Source: Candidatus Obscuribacterales bacterium
Lineage (GTDB): Bacteria > Cyanobacteriota > Vampirovibrionia > Obscuribacterales > Obscuribacteraceae
Assembly: GCA_019637435.1 (NCBI GenBank)
Contig: JAHBVO010000005.1
Coordinates: forward strand, 310,001 to 374,000
Length of the DNA: 64,000 bases
Direction of reading: 5' to 3'
Below are positions 51,936-61,166 of the stretch, one piece after another (within the stretch, counting starts at the first letter, position 1; every line of letters starts with the position of its first letter). Made by a program: the position numbers and the translations under genes. The notes under the pieces were generated by a model that was not told the origin of the DNA, did not search any database, and worked only from the letters and a program-made list of their open reading frames with translations.

Positions 51936-52681
51936 ATGTACTTCGAGATTATTCTGCCGAGATCAGGATTGTCCACGATCATTTGGTCAAATATAGGATT
52001 TCTTGAGAGTATCCTTATGATCTTCTTGTCTCTTTGAATTGCCGAGTAGATTCCTTCTGGGTCTAACATGGCAACTTCTTTGACCTCGCCGTTGGCGGCA
52101 AGCACGCGCGCCGCCGACTTCCACTTGGTGATTCGCCGACAGACGTAATGGTCTGCATCTGCAATCTCGGAGAGCCGCGGGTGCTTGGCAAGCAGCTTGG
52201 CAGCGCTTTTGTGATCGGTAATCGCCTCGACTACTCGCGGATTTGCAGCAGCAACCTTATCGAGCCAATGGTATTTCGCTAACCGCTTGGCCGCCTTCCC
52301 GTCGAAGCGCAGCCGCAAGGTATCAGGTCCGGCATCCTTCAAAATCGATTGCACGGCGCTGTCGATTTCCTTTTGCTCAGCCGCCGTCGTTGTTTTCGCC
52401 GGAGCAACAGGAGCGGAGGGAACTGAGGAGCCGACAGGCACAGCCGGCAGTTTCACGAACGGTTTCAATTTCGCCGGAGACTCCCAGCCTTCTGCTGAAT
52501 TGGTCTTCCCTTCATCTCCGAAGGCCGGTGCGATCAAACTCGAAGCACACAAGATGCATACTGAAACTGAGCCGGCACCGAATAAACGCTTGAGCCGCTT
52601 CCCGGATTGCAAACGGCTGTGCGACTTTTCGCATTCGAAACTGAATAATGCCACCACGTTTAATTCACCCGGGAAGTTCAT
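51932..52681 (-). CDS. Secreted protein with four 30-residue tandem repeats
   Basis: 249 residues. A long n-region and hydrophobic stretch (AGSVSVCILCASSLIAPAFG) make a signal peptide; GTG starts at codons 9-10 with a better ribosome site are alternatives to ATG 52681. After a Pro/Ala-rich linker, residues about 130-249 consist of four repeats of 30 residues with the pattern KxAAxxLAxxxxLxxVAxxxPxVxxAI (for instance AAKRLAKYHWLDKVAAANP, AAKLLAKHPRLSEIADAD, AARVLAANGEVKEVAMLDP and IRILSRNPIFDQMIVDNP). It looks like an alpha-solenoid; I know no name for it. Coupled to the TauE-like gene. Confidence 0.72.
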   Translation of the reverse strand: MNFPGELNVVALFSFECEKSHSRLQSGKRLKRLFGAGSVSVCILCASSLIAPAFGDEGKTNSAEGWESPAKLKPFVKLPAVPVGSSVPSAPVAPAKTTTAAEQKEIDSAVQSILKDAGPDTLRLRFDGKAAKRLAKYHWLDKVAAANPRVVEAITDHKSAAKLLAKHPRLSEIADADHYVCRRITKWKSAARVLAANGEVKEVAMLDPEGIYSAIQRDKKIIRILSRNPIFDQMIVDNPDLGRIISKYM

Positions 52682-52869
52682 TTATTGATCGAATTCTATC
52701 ACGCGCCAATCTGAGCAGGATTCGCGAATCACATGACACCGATGGCGATACTATATATCTATAACTAACGCGTCCGATATTCAATGCAAATTACAAGACT
52801 GCCAAATAGATTTTTTCGCCGCGTCTGCGGTCAATAGTAGAATGGAGAAGTGTCTCCGAGGTCATGTTT

Positions 52870-54648
52870 ATGTCCAACCCTTTGGGCTCAAACAAACCAT
52901 CATCATCAGACCAGCCGGAAGAGAAACCGGTTAAGCCGGCTGATGCGGCGGAAAAGCCGGCGACATCGTTGTCCATTTCGGACTTGATGTCTATGAAATC
53001 TCAGTTGGGACAAGGTTCCTCGCTCTCGACATCAGATACCGGTGCATTCCACGCACCGGACCTCACGCTTGAATCACCCGCAGAACCTCGCTTCGACGGC
53101 TTACGCACCATCGATCTCAGCCGTTTCCTCTCCGACAAGAATATCGCCAGAGATCTATCGAAAACGCCTTCCATACAGAACGACGGTAAAGACTTTACCT
53201 GGCAAACCACTCATATGCTGGACGCCAACGCCAATATGGGTCTGACTATCCCGCTCGGATTGCGCCAACACTTCCAGCTGCGCGGCGTGGACGCAAAGGC
53301 AATTGAGGAACAAAAGCTGCTTGAAGAGCTAAAACTGAGACTGGCGGAGTTAAAAGGAAATTCGGTTAATGATGAATTGATAATAACCGAGGAAACCCGA
53401 CGCAGCGTGGAAGAGGCAACCCAGGCGGCAAAGCGCTCAACGACCATTCCCGAGCTTGTTTCAAATAGTCTAAATTTAGCCCGAATCCTTGAGTGCATAG
53501 GCTATATTGAGGATGCCAGGAAGGCAGTAGCGATTGCCTGCTCAGCCGATCCTAAAAACCATCTGGCAAACCAAATGCTTCAGGAGCTTGAAAGAGTGCA
53601 TCCCCAGGATATCGCGTTCGCCCCAATTACCGCGCCGGCACCGGAACTTACTAAATCGAATCTGGCAAAACGAATAATCGATCTGTCCAGAGGCAGTATC
53701 GCGGTCGTCGGAGACCTGCTCATTGACGAGCTTCTCGAAGCTAATCCGACCAGAATTTCGCGCGAAGCTCCCGTCTTAATCCTCGAGCACGCTGACACAG
53801 AACACATACCTGGTGGCGCCGCTAATACCGCTCACAATATTACAGCGTTCGGCGCAAAATGCCATGCCATCGGCGTTTGCGGAGACGATGACTACTCCGA
53901 CAAGCTAGCGAAGATGCTAGAAAAACATGGAATTACTCACGATCTGGTCAAAGACCCTTCTAGACCAACGACGGTGAAGACCCGCATTCTGAGTAAGTCT
54001 CACTCATTGATGCAACAGCTGCTTCGTCTGGACAGGATTTCTCACGAAAAAATCAGCGAAGAGATCGCCCAGAAGCTCGCGCAGAAAGTCCTTGATTCCA
54101 CCGGCTCATGCAGCGCGATCATCCTCTCCGATTACAAAGCAGGCGTGATTGTAGATAGCGTCGTCGAGGCTTGCCGCAAGGTTTCGGCCGACCGAAAAAT
54201 TCTTTTGATCGTCGATGCCCAGAATGATTTCAAACGCTTTAACGGCTGCACACTCATCACGCCGAACCAGCCTGACTCAGAAGAAGCAGTCGGATATAAA
54301 ATCGACTCACCTCAAGCACTTGAACGAGCGGGCGCTGATTTGCTTGCACAAAGCAAAGCAGAAGCCGTTCTTCTCACTCGCGGCAGTCATGGCATGGCGC
54401 TGTTCCGCCGCCATGAAGGTTTAGTAGAGTTACCACCATTCAACAAATCCGAAGTATTCGATGTCACCGGAGCCGGTGACACTGTCGTAGCGACAATGGC
54501 TCTGGCACTGGTTACCGGAGCTTCTTTCGTCGAAGCAATGGCGCTGGGTAATCTTGCCGCCGGCATCGTCGTGAAGAAAGTTGGCACTGCGGTGACAAGC
54601 CAGAAAGAGATGCTCGACACGCTGGAAACCATCTCTTTGTTCAAGTAG
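52870..54648 (+). CDS. PfkB-family sugar kinase (HldE/RfaE1-like) with a long N-terminal extension
   Basis: 592 residues from ATG 52870 (GAGG 8 nt upstream; ATG 52864 is close by). The C-terminal about 320 residues are a D-glycero-beta-D-manno-heptose-7-phosphate kinase-like PfkB domain: GSIAVVGDLLIDELLEANP, EHIPGGAANTAHNITAFGA and the catalytic DVTGAGDTVVATMAL. The first about 270 residues are not part of that family: Ser/Pro-rich, then a helical region with a TPR-like unit (NLARILECIGYIEDARKA, followed by DPKNHLANQMLQEL). No C-terminal nucleotidyltransferase domain as in full HldE. It probably makes the heptose precursor for envelope glycans. Confidence 0.85.
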   Translation: MSNPLGSNKPSSSDQPEEKPVKPADAAEKPATSLSISDLMSMKSQLGQGSSLSTSDTGAFHAPDLTLESPAEPRFDGLRTIDLSRFLSDKNIARDLSKTPSIQNDGKDFTWQTTHMLDANANMGLTIPLGLRQHFQLRGVDAKAIEEQKLLEELKLRLAELKGNSVNDELIITEETRRSVEEATQAAKRSTTIPELVSNSLNLARILECIGYIEDARKAVAIACSADPKNHLANQMLQELERVHPQDIAFAPITAPAPELTKSNLAKRIIDLSRGSIAVVGDLLIDELLEANPTRISREAPVLILEHADTEHIPGGAANTAHNITAFGAKCHAIGVCGDDDYSDKLAKMLEKHGITHDLVKDPSRPTTVKTRILSKSHSLMQQLLRLDRISHEKISEEIAQKLAQKVLDSTGSCSAIILSDYKAGVIVDSVVEACRKVSADRKILLIVDAQNDFKRFNGCTLITPNQPDSEEAVGYKIDSPQALERAGADLLAQSKAEAVLLTRGSHGMALFRRHEGLVELPPFNKSEVFDVTGAGDTVVATMALALVTGASFVEAMALGNLAAGIVVKKVGTAVTSQKEMLDTLETISLFK

Positions 54649-54721
54649 AGCGGCTAACGGAGCCACTATACGTCACTTGAAATTGAAACGGTTTCAACCT
54701 ACGGAATTTGAGAAATAGCAC

Positions 54722-54755
54722 AAAAAAAGCGAAAGAGCACGTACCCCACGCGCTC
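54722..54755 (-). terminator. Terminator of the gene at 54828
   Basis: On the minus strand GAGCGCGT / ACGTGCTC (8 bp, one G-U) with a short loop, followed by TTTCGCTTTTTTT; about 75 nt after the stop. Confidence 0.7.
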
Positions 54756-54827
54756 TCTGCAATTTCCATCAGTTCAACTCAAAATTTTATTGCGGTTCAG
54801 TAGCCGCCATGCCATTAGTTCCCGCTT

Positions 54828-55154
54828 CTAAACAGAGGCTTGATTAGCCATTCTCGCATCGTACTTTGCGACGAATGAAGCGTATAAAACATTGTCGGAA
54901 TTAGACGAAAGACCTCGCACTCCGTCAACGCAGGACTTTTGCACAGCTTCCGGCAAACCACCCAGAAGGGTAGCGTAGTGATTGGTAAGTTGTTCCGTGT
55001 ACTGTTTGATGATTCTCTCGTTTGCTTGAATCAGATCCATAGCACTCGGTTTTTCCTTCGCTTCATAACCTTCTTGTACAACATGATCGCCAATCGACAT
55101 ATTGTTGGAGTCAGCCGCTTCCATATTGAATTCAAATCCATTTGGGTTGGGCAT
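54828..55154 (-). CDS. Small soluble hypothetical protein
   Basis: 108 residues from ATG 55154, chosen for AAGGAGAG 5 nt upstream; the longer frame to 55400 runs through non-coding-looking sequence. It is acidic at the start (NGFEFNMEAADSNNMSIGDH) and helical later (DLIQANERIIKQYTEQLTNH, NVLYASFVAKYDARMANQ). There is no signal peptide. Unknown family. Divergent from the 55382 gene with 227 bp between them. Confidence 0.65.
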   Translation of the reverse strand: MPNPNGFEFNMEAADSNNMSIGDHVVQEGYEAKEKPSAMDLIQANERIIKQYTEQLTNHYATLLGGLPEAVQKSCVDGVRGLSSNSDNVLYASFVAKYDARMANQASV

Positions 55155-55381
55155 TATGTCTCTCCTTAAAACCTGAAATTCAGAACCGCCGCATCGTGTG
55201 AATAGTTCTATCGCCGTTCGAGAATTGTTAGACAGCGCTTCTACGTGGAAACACCATGCTTTCTTGAAAAATATCGAAAAAGTTTTTCCGGTATGAGTGG
55301 GAAAACCACAATCGCCACGTAAAGCTGTAAGTAGTAACTTAAGATAATCGCCGATCAGGTGATGAATACAGAGGAAAGTGT

Positions 55382-55609
55382 ATGAATTCAATCTCTCCAA
55401 CTCTATCTACTCCAGAGTTGATGCGGATTGCAGCTGAGCACAGGGGCGGGGGCAGAAGCCTGTCGCCCATCGACGAGCGGCTTCTTCTCGAAATGCTCAA
55501 AGAGCGGGGACGCGAAGAACTCGATTACGGGCAAGAGCTCATTGTAGACAGCGTCAAAATCATCCGGCGTGTTACGGGCAACGTGTCGGTATTCTTTGGA
55601 AAGATATAA
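55382..55609 (+). CDS. Small hypothetical protein, 75 residues
   Basis: ATG 55382 has AGAGGAAA about 6-8 nt upstream. The N-terminal half is helical and charged (STPELMRIAAEHRGGGRSLS, DERLLLEMLKERGREELD), the C-terminal third is beta-like and basic (VDSVKIIRRVTGNVSVFFGK). Function unknown. It is closed by a good terminator. Confidence 0.62.
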   Translation: MNSISPTLSTPELMRIAAEHRGGGRSLSPIDERLLLEMLKERGREELDYGQELIVDSVKIIRRVTGNVSVFFGKI

Positions 55610-55635
55610 CTAAACAGCTCGAATGAAAACACAAC

Positions 55636-55670
55636 CGGCGCCACTGTGGAAACACAGGCGCCGTCTTTGT
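55636..55670 (+). terminator. Terminator after the 75-residue gene
   Basis: CGGCGC / GCGCCG with an inner CTGTG / CACAG and a GAAA loop, followed by TCTTTGTTTT. Confidence 0.8.
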
Positions 55671-55749
55671 TTTGCACAACTGGTTAAACCGCATAGCTTC
55701 TGGATGCGCTGACCAACCAGACTTTCGATCTTCTCATAAACGTCAAGCC

Positions 55750-55758
55750 TGATATGAT
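55750..55758 (+). promoter_or_regulatory. Extended -10 element TGATATGAT
   Basis: TGATATGAT, identical with the element at 28606 and at nearly the same distance (55 nt) from the start of the following gene. No good -35. Confidence 0.4.
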
Positions 55759-55804
55759 GGGCGTTTGGACGAAGGTTACTAATATACAGAAGATATAAAA
55801 CAGC

Positions 55805-56380
55805 ATGAGAAGACTAAACGCATTTGATACAGCGGTAATCGTAGTGGGGGTTTTTTGCGCAATGGGCTTTGGTCTCGCCAAAGCTGGCTATGCCGGAGTC
55901 GACAAGATTGTCGAAGGCAAAGCCAAGGTCGGAATCGATGTTTATCTGATCGGCTTGAAGACAACCGACGCGGATTTGTTCACCGTCGGCGACAAATCCG
56001 CCATCACTATTAGAAACCGCCCGGTCGAGCCGCCTATGGAAATTACCAAAGTGGTTCACTGGCCTCATAAAGCGTCCTTCCTGGCACAGGACGGCAAGTC
56101 CGCAGTGGCATTTCCAGACCCGACAATGATGATTGAAGGAACCAATACGCCAATCGCTCACGATTTTCTGATCACGGTCACCGAAACCGCTGAGCGTACA
56201 AAAGATGGATACATCGTCAGCGGCAACAAGATAAAAATCGGCAACCAGGTTGAGCTGGAAGGCTTCAAATACAGAGCTCAGGGAGTTGTAGTCGATATAA
56301 AAGAAGTCGGAGCAGATGCGGCGGCATCGAGCGGAACGCCAGTTAAAAACTCTGCCCCAAGTGAGGAATCAGAAAAGTGA
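55805..56380 (+). CDS. DUF4330 membrane protein
   Basis: 191 residues, one N-terminal helix (NAFDTAVIVVGVFCAMGFGL) and a beta-rich soluble domain with GIDVYLIGLKTTDADLFTVGD and a repeated VGNKIKIGNQVELEG-like block. It matches the DUF4330 group that is common in cyanobacteria, where a short anchor holds an extracytoplasmic domain. It is coupled by a 4-nt overlap (GTGA) with the O-antigen-ligase-like gene, so the two probably form one complex. Confidence 0.8.
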   Translation: MRRLNAFDTAVIVVGVFCAMGFGLAKAGYAGVDKIVEGKAKVGIDVYLIGLKTTDADLFTVGDKSAITIRNRPVEPPMEITKVVHWPHKASFLAQDGKSAVAFPDPTMMIEGTNTPIAHDFLITVTETAERTKDGYIVSGNKIKIGNQVELEGFKYRAQGVVVDIKEVGADAAASSGTPVKNSAPSEESEK

Positions 56381-57864
56381 GCTTCAGCGGTCTCTTAGAT
56401 CGAACGGCCGAGAAGCTCTCACTGACATCCTTTGACCAATCCTGGTCGGATTCTCTGCGTAGCTCGATCTTCTTGAAACCTGTATTTGGTCTCTTTGAAG
56501 CGGTTCAACGAATGATGCCGCAGGACCTTGGTCGCATAGGCAGTATTCTGCAAAAGATGGCGTTTGGTTTAAGCGTCCTTCTGTTCGGACTGATCGGGCT
56601 GCCTCAGTTCGCAAGCGACAAATTCGCTCTGGCAATCGTCATAATTGCCGGACTTGGACTATGGATTTTCGGACGACTACTGGGTGGCTCGGAGAGACGG
56701 GATTTCAGCGCATATGATGCTATCGTTCTCGCTTACTTGGCTGCAAATGTCATCGCTACATTCGCCTCGCACTACTTCACACCGAGCCTCAAAGGTTTAG
56801 GCAAAGTAGTCGTATATATAGGTAGCTATTTTCTATTCACCGCAGTATTCGCGCACAACATGAAGCGCAAGTTGATGGTACTGGGGATGGTGCTGGCCTG
56901 CGGAGTCGCACTTTCCCTTTATGGCTTCTATCAATATAAAATCGGCGTTGCGCCGCTGGCGACCTGGGAAGATCCTACGGTCGAAGGGGGCGGTGGTACG
57001 CGGATCTTCGCGACCTTAGGCAATCCCAATCTCCTGGCCGGATTGCTAGTTCCGCTCGCACCTCTGGCGATGGGATTAGGCTTGGGATTCCTTTTTGACT
57101 CCGGAAATAAGCCGCTCTTCAAAGCAGGCGCGTTGATCGCAGTGGGCGCAAGCGGAATTCTTGCACTGGCATCTGTTCTAACTCAAAGCCGTGGCGGCTT
57201 CCTTGGATTGGCGGCCGGCTTTGGCGTCATCCTATATATAGGATGCGTATGGGTGTGGGTCAACCATAAGAAAATGCGCACGGCAGTCATAGGCGGCGCA
57301 GTAGTACTGGTAGTAGCAGCGGCAGCGGCTGTAGTTTTGATTCCATCCATCAACCAGCGAGTTTCATCAATTTTTGCAGGCCGAGAGCATAGCTCAAATT
57401 CTTACAGAATGAACGTCTACAGTTCGTCGCTCAAAATGTTCAAAGACAACTGGTGGATAGGCACCGGTCCGGGCAACGAAACATTCAGGCTCGCCTACGG
57501 TTTATACATGGTGAGCAGCTATGACGCGCTGGGGACGTACTGCGTGCCACTTGAGGTCGCAGTTGAGACTGGAATTCCAGGGCTTCTGGCGTTCATCGCC
57601 ATGCTCGGCTGCGCCGGGGCCAAGGCTCACGTCAAGTTCTGGGGTAAGGCGGAAGGCGGTGACCAAAGCCCGTCAATGACGTCCAGATGGGTCGCAGGCG
57701 GTTTAGCAGCCGCTCTGATGGGGCTTATAGTTCATGGAATGGTAGACACGGTTTTTTACCGGCCGCAAGTCCACTTTTTGTTCTGGTTGATAATCGCTTT
57801 ACTAGTAACGAGTGATGAGCCGAAAAGCTCGACGGGCTCAGGGAATTCGATTAAAACGGCATAA
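56377..57864 (+). CDS. O-antigen ligase/polymerase-like protein (IctB-type)
   Basis: 495 residues from GTG 56377. About eleven hydrophobic helices and a large periplasmic loop with LGNPNLLAGLLVPLAPLAMG, LTQSRGGFLGLAAGFGV and WIGTGPGNETFRLAYGLYM, characteristic of the WaaL/Wzy/IctB family. Arg in TQSRGG and the GTGPGN segment are conserved positions. It could ligate or polymerise surface polysaccharide; cyanobacterial IctB was once proposed to be a bicarbonate transporter. Coupled to DUF4330. Confidence 0.85.
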   Translation: MSFSGLLDRTAEKLSLTSFDQSWSDSLRSSIFLKPVFGLFEAVQRMMPQDLGRIGSILQKMAFGLSVLLFGLIGLPQFASDKFALAIVIIAGLGLWIFGRLLGGSERRDFSAYDAIVLAYLAANVIATFASHYFTPSLKGLGKVVVYIGSYFLFTAVFAHNMKRKLMVLGMVLACGVALSLYGFYQYKIGVAPLATWEDPTVEGGGGTRIFATLGNPNLLAGLLVPLAPLAMGLGLGFLFDSGNKPLFKAGALIAVGASGILALASVLTQSRGGFLGLAAGFGVILYIGCVWVWVNHKKMRTAVIGGAVVLVVAAAAAVVLIPSINQRVSSIFAGREHSSNSYRMNVYSSSLKMFKDNWWIGTGPGNETFRLAYGLYMVSSYDALGTYCVPLEVAVETGIPGLLAFIAMLGCAGAKAHVKFWGKAEGGDQSPSMTSRWVAGGLAAALMGLIVHGMVDTVFYRPQVHFLFWLIIALLVTSDEPKSSTGSGNSIKTA

Positions 57865-58003
57865 CATTAGCACTGCTTAATGAAATCCAGTTAATCTTAA
57901 ATCCGAAACTTGCCCAAGTTCGCCCTTTTAAAATCCACTCCAAACCCAATACAGTTAAGGCATTCAAAGGATCGACTCAAAATAGTCTTAAAGGTTCCTA
58001 ATC

Positions 58004-58032
58004 TTGACAGACTATGAACATTAAGCGATACT
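58004..58032 (+). promoter_or_regulatory. Sigma-70 promoter of the large TadG-like gene
   Basis: TTGACA (58004-58009), 17-bp spacer, GATACT (58027-58032). The transcript would have a leader of about 135 nt before ATG 58174. The region 57865-58173 contains no other gene I can support. Confidence 0.75.
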
Positions 58033-58173
58033 AATTTATATCTGTTTAATGCGGCCCCATTTTGGCATGGCTGCGAACGTAGAAAAGTTACTCAAGTTAC
58101 TCTCTCGGATCCCCAAAGTTTGAATCGAAAACGGACCTTTATTCGGCTGAGACCACACGGAGGATGCAGCCAC

Positions 58174-60432
58174 ATGAAACTAAATCGACGGAGAGGGGCA
58201 ACACTGGGTCTGGTGGCAGTATGCGTACTGGTCATCATCGTCCTGGGCGTTGGCTTCTTCATCCTTTCTCAAATCCTCGGCGGCGGACGCGAAGTCGCGA
58301 ACGCCACTGACGCAGGTGTGTTGAACGTAGCGAGAAGAGCTCTTTCACCAACACTTATTCAAGTCCCGTTGACCGGCGACTCGCCAGGTAACCCGACGGA
58401 TGACTTCCTGGCTGTTGGTATCGACCCTGCCGGCAATGCCAACACTGGCACCGGTAACCTCGACGCTACGCACAGAAACATCTCGATGCTCGGTCTCAAC
58501 CGTATCGTCGCCCAAGCAGTCATCGTTGCCTGCAACGCTCAAGAAATCAATACTACCGCCGCATCCGGTCACGCACAAAACGTAGCCGCAGCAGCAAAAT
58601 CGGTTGCAACCCAACTGAAAAATATGGTCGAAGGTGGAACTAAGCTTCCGCCGGAATTCACCAACGTTGCTCACTCGAACAACACCAAAATGTTCCAGGG
58701 CAACAAAGTCACTCTGACGAGCTTGCAGACCGGATTCCTCCGTCCCGGCTTGTCAACCAACGTTTATATCTCGCCTGGTTTGACCTCGGCGATTAACGTT
58801 TCCATGCCGAGCAACTTGAAGTCGAACCATCACTTCCCGAATGCTCTAACGCACGACCTTTCCAGACAAGATCAGTACATGGCAGGTTACATCAACTTCT
58901 CCATCCCGGCTGGACCGGGTGGGCCCGTTGAAATTTCAGGCGTTCCGATCTTCCCTAAACAAAAACCTCACTTGGTCGACATCGGCGAATTCAACGCCGG
59001 TTCGAGCTCGCCATCGGGTGTCAACTACCTGCCGCCTAACGCATTCCGCGCCAACAGCCAAACCCAGGAAAATAATTCTTCCGGATTCGGTGGAGCGGTT
59101 GCATGCGCACTCGTAGGTGCTCTCGACCAGGACTTCGCCGCTTCAGTTCCCAGAGGATACATCCGTATCAAGAACGGACCTGATGCAGGCGCAGCTCACT
59201 CATCGATTATTTCGAACCCGGTTGTCGACGGACAAAACGACGTGTTCAACAACGAACTGTGGCCACCGAATGGTGGTGGCGTCGATATCACCAACAATGG
59301 AATTTATGCTCTGAACTCGGAAACCGCAGCTCAGAACTACCTTTCACAGGTCCTCGCGTACAATGCAGATAATACAAAACCGGAACCAGATTGGTTGAAC
59401 CCTCCAGCGGCTCTTCAAATCCTCACCGGTACCGGCGGCGGACACAGAAGTCCTAGCGAGCTCGAACTCAAAGCAGCCGGCACGTCCAAACAGCAGTGCG
59501 ATGCTCTCACCTTGTGGGATGCACCTTGCAATCACTGGGCACCAGATCCGAACACCGGAGCAGTCCCTGGTGACAGCAGTATCGTCACCGCTCTTCAAGA
59601 TCAGTATCACGCTAACAGCACTCAGAACAGCGCCGGTTCGAGCAATGGCTACACCGCAGTTGAAGTGCAAAAGCATGACCTGCTCTCACACCGCTACGGC
59701 GGTTCCAAGTGCTCGTCCGTCGTTGCAATCGGTCGTGACGGCTCCACCAAGTACGGTATGAAGCAATTCGAACCATCTGGTTGCTATGCGACACCGCATT
59801 CCAACGTCGCCTTCGGCGCACCCGGCTCGCCTCTGGCTTACCTCCAACAAATTGGTAACCAGGGCTGGAAAGGTTCGAGAGGACCTACAGGCACCCTCCC
59901 GTCCGGTCCCTTCGCCTCTGCAGGCGCCGACAACCACACCGGTTCGGCAGCATGCCAGGATGACATCATCGACAGAATCTGGAAGAGAATGAGACAAGTC
60001 GATCCCAGCATTCCTAGAGATAAAGTCGAGTTGGCACTTTCGCAACAGCCTCTCGAACTGGGTGAAACCTTGTATCTCCATTGCCCTGGTCCTGGTACCG
60101 TAACCATGACCTCCGCAACACCAGCTGATTACTTCAGCGCCGGAGTGCCTAATGATGGCGCATCGTCAGCGGCGATCTACAACTGCGAAAACCAGTACAA
60201 CATCTCCAACACGATCGTCAACGCCAAGCATGGTAGTGGTTCACCCAACGTGAGCTGTCACGCAACTGGTGATGCCAACTTCCACGACAGACCGTACACC
60301 GAAGGTCCTGACTTCCTCCCAGGAATCGACCGCGCGGTATGGACACCTGCAACAGGATGGAGAAACCTCCTCGGCGAAATCGAATTCCAAAACGAAGCCG
60401 GTGGAGCAGGTACATTCTGCAAACCTAACTAA
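58174..60432 (+). CDS. Large TadG-like secreted pilus-assembly protein
   Basis: 752 residues from ATG 58174 (GGAGG 10 nt upstream; the frame opens at TTG 58120). Basic start KLNRRRGATLG, membrane helix (LVAVCVLVIIVLGVGFFIL), then REVANATDAGVLNVARRAL, the same layout as the TadG-like gene at 3989. The rest is a very long exported region, rich in Asn, Ser, Gly and Pro, with a Cys-rich second half (for example QCDALTLWDAPCNHW and SGCYATPHSNVAF). Codon choice is unusually uniform, which hints at high expression. It has its own promoter and terminator and no Tad neighbours. Confidence 0.75.
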   Translation: MKLNRRRGATLGLVAVCVLVIIVLGVGFFILSQILGGGREVANATDAGVLNVARRALSPTLIQVPLTGDSPGNPTDDFLAVGIDPAGNANTGTGNLDATHRNISMLGLNRIVAQAVIVACNAQEINTTAASGHAQNVAAAAKSVATQLKNMVEGGTKLPPEFTNVAHSNNTKMFQGNKVTLTSLQTGFLRPGLSTNVYISPGLTSAINVSMPSNLKSNHHFPNALTHDLSRQDQYMAGYINFSIPAGPGGPVEISGVPIFPKQKPHLVDIGEFNAGSSSPSGVNYLPPNAFRANSQTQENNSSGFGGAVACALVGALDQDFAASVPRGYIRIKNGPDAGAAHSSIISNPVVDGQNDVFNNELWPPNGGGVDITNNGIYALNSETAAQNYLSQVLAYNADNTKPEPDWLNPPAALQILTGTGGGHRSPSELELKAAGTSKQQCDALTLWDAPCNHWAPDPNTGAVPGDSSIVTALQDQYHANSTQNSAGSSNGYTAVEVQKHDLLSHRYGGSKCSSVVAIGRDGSTKYGMKQFEPSGCYATPHSNVAFGAPGSPLAYLQQIGNQGWKGSRGPTGTLPSGPFASAGADNHTGSAACQDDIIDRIWKRMRQVDPSIPRDKVELALSQQPLELGETLYLHCPGPGTVTMTSATPADYFSAGVPNDGASSAAIYNCENQYNISNTIVNAKHGSGSPNVSCHATGDANFHDRPYTEGPDFLPGIDRAVWTPATGWRNLLGEIEFQNEAGGAGTFCKPN

Positions 60433-60456
60433 TCAATCAACTGACCGAGATGACGA

Positions 60457-60499
60457 GGACCCGCCTCCCCGCGATAGCAGAGAGGCGGGTTCTTCGTTT
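60457..60499 (+). terminator. Terminator after the large TadG-like gene
   Basis: ACCCGCCTC / GAGGCGGGT (60459-60467 with 60482-60490), extendable by GG/TC, with a 14-nt loop; the tail TTCTTCGTTT is moderately T-rich. Confidence 0.75.
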
Positions 60500-60599
60500 C
60501 AGTCTTGAATCAGAATCTTGAAAAGTGGCACCAGTACCGAAAAGCACATCCCTAATTGTGGTAAATTGAAAGAAATCGCTCGACTATACGGGAGGACAA

Positions 60600-61130
60600 A
60601 TGAAGAGGTTTAGAATCGCGACTCAGATCGCCATGACACTAGTCGTTGGATCACTCGGATTTTTCAGCACGATGGCTGACGCTCAAGCCCCAAAAACGCC
60701 GACGCAACAGTATAGACGCCAGCCGATGGCAAGAAATTACGGTGCTCCGGTTCGCCGAGAACAACCAAGTGAGTACAAAGCGAATGTCCTTGATCGCGAT
60801 GTAGTTCTACCGAATCTTCCTGGCTACACAGGAAAACAAGTTTTCGTATCTGGTTTGATCTATCCGAACGCGCGAAACTCGCCAGGATACATGGTCACGT
60901 ACAATACAGAACACACTAAGGATCAAGTAAAACAGTGGTGGATGAACGCACTGAATATGCCACCATGGAAAGTAACCTTTACTGACGCCAGCTCAATTCA
61001 AGCGGTGTCGAAAGACGGTGCAAAAGTTACAGTTTCACCAGGCATCAGCGTGACGACCACGGCTGAGAAGCGCAAAGGAATGCATGGAAGCTACATTGTC
61101 TACTACCACGACAATGGCAAGCCACGCTAA
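60600..61130 (+). CDS. Small secreted protein
   Basis: 176 residues from ATG 60600 with GGAGG 4 nt upstream. Signal peptide ATQIAMTLVVGSLGFFSTMADA, a basic linker rich in Arg/Gln/Pro (QQYRRQPMARNYGAPVRREQ), then a domain with VSGLIYPNARNSPGYMVTYN, QVKQWWMNALNMPPWKVTF and a beta-rich C-terminus. The domain is arranged like that of the lipoprotein at 43568. The function is unknown; the protein is likely periplasmic or extracellular. Confidence 0.75.
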   Translation: MKRFRIATQIAMTLVVGSLGFFSTMADAQAPKTPTQQYRRQPMARNYGAPVRREQPSEYKANVLDRDVVLPNLPGYTGKQVFVSGLIYPNARNSPGYMVTYNTEHTKDQVKQWWMNALNMPPWKVTFTDASSIQAVSKDGAKVTVSPGISVTTTAEKRKGMHGSYIVYYHDNGKPR

Positions 61131-61166
61131 ACATCGGAAACGAACTTATTAGCTTGCGTAAAGCAT

